From the NCBI GenBank assembly GCA_015680685.1, contig MNCI01015670.1:1182380-1225858 (forward strand): a DNA stretch of 43,479 bases, given 5' to 3'. Made by a program: the position numbers and the translations under genes. Shown here piece after piece: positions 42,066 through 43,479 of the stretch. Within the stretch, counting starts at the first letter, position 1; the number at the start of each line of letters is the position of its first letter. Under the pieces are notes generated by a model, which worked only from the letters and a program-made list of their open reading frames with translations, was not told where the DNA came from and ran no database searches. This DNA comes from Gnetum montanum (taxonomy: Eukaryota; Streptophyta; Gnetopsida; Gnetales; Gnetaceae).

Positions 42066-43479
42066 TTCATTTAAAATTGTAGGTAACTTATTGATTTTTA
42101 TATTTTTTTTACAATTATTTTCATTTTTCACATTCTTTTACATTATTCTCATTCTTTTGTACTTTCTCATTTCTTCAATTTTTCACATTCTTTAATATTT
42201 TTCAATGCTTTAACATTTTTCATTCTTTATAATTTTTCATAATTTTTATCATCTTTCCCATTTCATTTATACTTTTTTTCAAGCCATTTGTAAATAATTT
42301 TTTATCATTAATAAAATACATTTAAATAAATGCAAGATGTAGACCAACAAGGTGAAATTTCTCTATGAAATCAAGTCATAAGAGACTGATTATTTGCATA
42401 GTGAGCCCACATCATCCATCCATAATACGAGGTTCTAGCCATGTCCATAATGATGTTCTTTCCATCATAAAACTAAGAATAAACTTGTGATCATTATTTC
42501 TCGACAAAAAAGTGAAGAACCAAGGGAGGAATGGATAGGGTGTGACATCAAGGGGACTTGTGGATTCTTTTTGGATTATTTTTGTAAGCTCTATCATGTT
42601 ACTAAGGTTGTATTATATCCTTTTAGATCTAAAAAAATGGGAGTAAGAGTAAAATAAGTGCTACCTTAAAAGGGTTGACACAAATAACAAATAAAAGGCA
42701 CAAAATAAGTTTATGGGGATCCCATAGAAAATACATGTTACCCATGCCTAAAGGTAAGTGACTTCTTAGGAATCTAAATAAAGAAATAAAAATAAATAAA
42801 TAAAAAAGTGCCATGAATAAACTCCTCCCTTAGACAATATGCTAAGTGATGATACTCCTTGTAACATTGATAGTCTTACAATTATAATTCCATGAGATGA
42901 AACAATGTGATGTCATTGGATGTGGTTTGGACTTGGTTTGAATCTTGGATAGAAAGGATAATTATTATCTCAACCACTAATAAAACATAATAATTCATTA
43001 TGCCTATGGTTGAACACCTCATGTCCTAATTTCTAAAGCCCCCCATTTCATCTCATTATTCGAATAATCATAACTTATGATTTTGTATAGCATGGTGTTA
43101 TTTTTTCAATTTGGTGGTATTAACATGTATGTCTTGCTAAATAGGTATGTGTTACATTCAACTCCTTAAGTGCACAAGGACACTTTTAGGTGTGGTTATA
43201 CAAGGGCATTAACGATTGGAGCCTACTTTGGGGAGGATCCACTTGTATAGCTATTGTATCTTATACCTGCCAAGTGATTCCACATAATCTTGAGTCTTTC
43301 AATTCCAATAAATAATAATAAATACTTCCCATATCATTCACACTATCTATTCTAATAACACAACAATGTTGTCTTTCTCATTAATTTCATCAATACCTCA
43401 TATACTTTCATAGCCCAAGATTCCTTAATCATCAACTTTCAACACTTATTTTTCACAACTAAAGCATCATCTTCATTTC
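42066..43479 (+). other. 3' non-coding region of element E (incomplete)
   Basis: T-rich start (42080-42300), then sequence matching 10370 onwards of element C', including TAGTGAGCCCACATCATCC and GGGTGTGACATCAAGGGGAC. Conserved block at 43186-43247. No coding signal seen. The 3' LTR is beyond the window. Confidence 0.75.
43186..43247 (+). other. Conserved 3' non-coding block, copy in E
   Basis: GGTGTGGTTATACAAGGGCA, then TTGGAGCCTACTTTGGGGAG and GATCCACTTG. Close to the copy at 11321-11380 and, reversed, to 14061-14115. Confidence 0.8.

Larger units (their letters stand above)
35585..43479 (+). mobile_element. Element E: Ty3/gypsy (Athila/Tat type), 3' end outside window
   Basis: Plus-strand order: 5' LTR, PBS, gag, protease remnant, RT, RNase H, integrase, 3' non-coding region. 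Protein matches to D run along the whole length. It is the most heavily stopped of the gag-pol copies. The window ends inside the 3' non-coding region, after the conserved block. Confidence 0.88.

Overview
The window is intergenic plant DNA built almost entirely from old, nested LTR retrotransposons. The evidence for a plant is: Ty3/gypsy pol genes of the Athila/Tat type (LDGYSxYNQI and FMDD motifs in RT, an LLDSGSSVNL protease), primer-binding sites that match the 3' end of plant tRNA-Asp, a plant Ty1/copia RT-RNase H gene, and stop codons that look like scars of CG/CHG cytosine methylation. Low gene density and heavily mutated but not removed elements suit a large-genome plant, possibly a gymnosperm; this is inference. 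No intact host gene, tRNA, rRNA or CRISPR array was found.

Layout. (1) 1-2660: 3' half of a plus-strand gypsy pol (element A); its first 421 bases repeat 590-1010 and end at an N, which looks like an assembly join. (2) 2661-13287: two pol-less elements of one family lie 5'-to-5'. Element B (minus; 3' LTR 2661-3538) and element C' (plus; 3' LTR 12305-13287) carry the same unusual ORF (a domain like the 'putative plant transposon protein' family plus a long coiled coil). Together they make an inverted repeat with arms of about 2.3-2.5 kb (4542-6835 and 7099-9630) around a 260-bp spacer, with a two-unit CCTAGGG tandem array at the inner end of each arm. (3) 13288-15158: LTR stub and 3' non-coding region of minus-strand element F. 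(4) 15159-about 16900: element C (plus), a 5' LTR, PBS and gag start. (5) about 16930-19147: 5'-truncated Ty1/copia element with one LTR. (6) 19148-21217 and 30823-35584: non-LTR background, with three short exon-like blocks and two copies of a short dispersed repeat. (7) 21218-30817: element D, the only complete retrotransposon: minus strand, 9600 bp, both LTRs, PBS, PPT, gag, protease, RT, RNase H, integrase and a matching 5-bp target duplication. (8) 35585 to the end: element E (plus) with 5' LTR, PBS, gag and pol, running off the window before its 3' LTR.

No element can be autonomous now: every gag-pol has several stops and frameshifts. When intact, Gag would form the particle, protease would process it, RT/RNase H would copy RNA primed by tRNA-Asp at the PBS and by the purine tract before the 3' LTR, and integrase would insert the product. 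Elements B and C' lack pol and would have depended on proteins supplied by relatives such as D or E. The points most worth a second look are the palindrome and its ORF family, a conserved block in the otherwise diverged 3' non-coding regions of four elements, a second purine-tract-like motif at the end of pol, and possible host exons split by element D.
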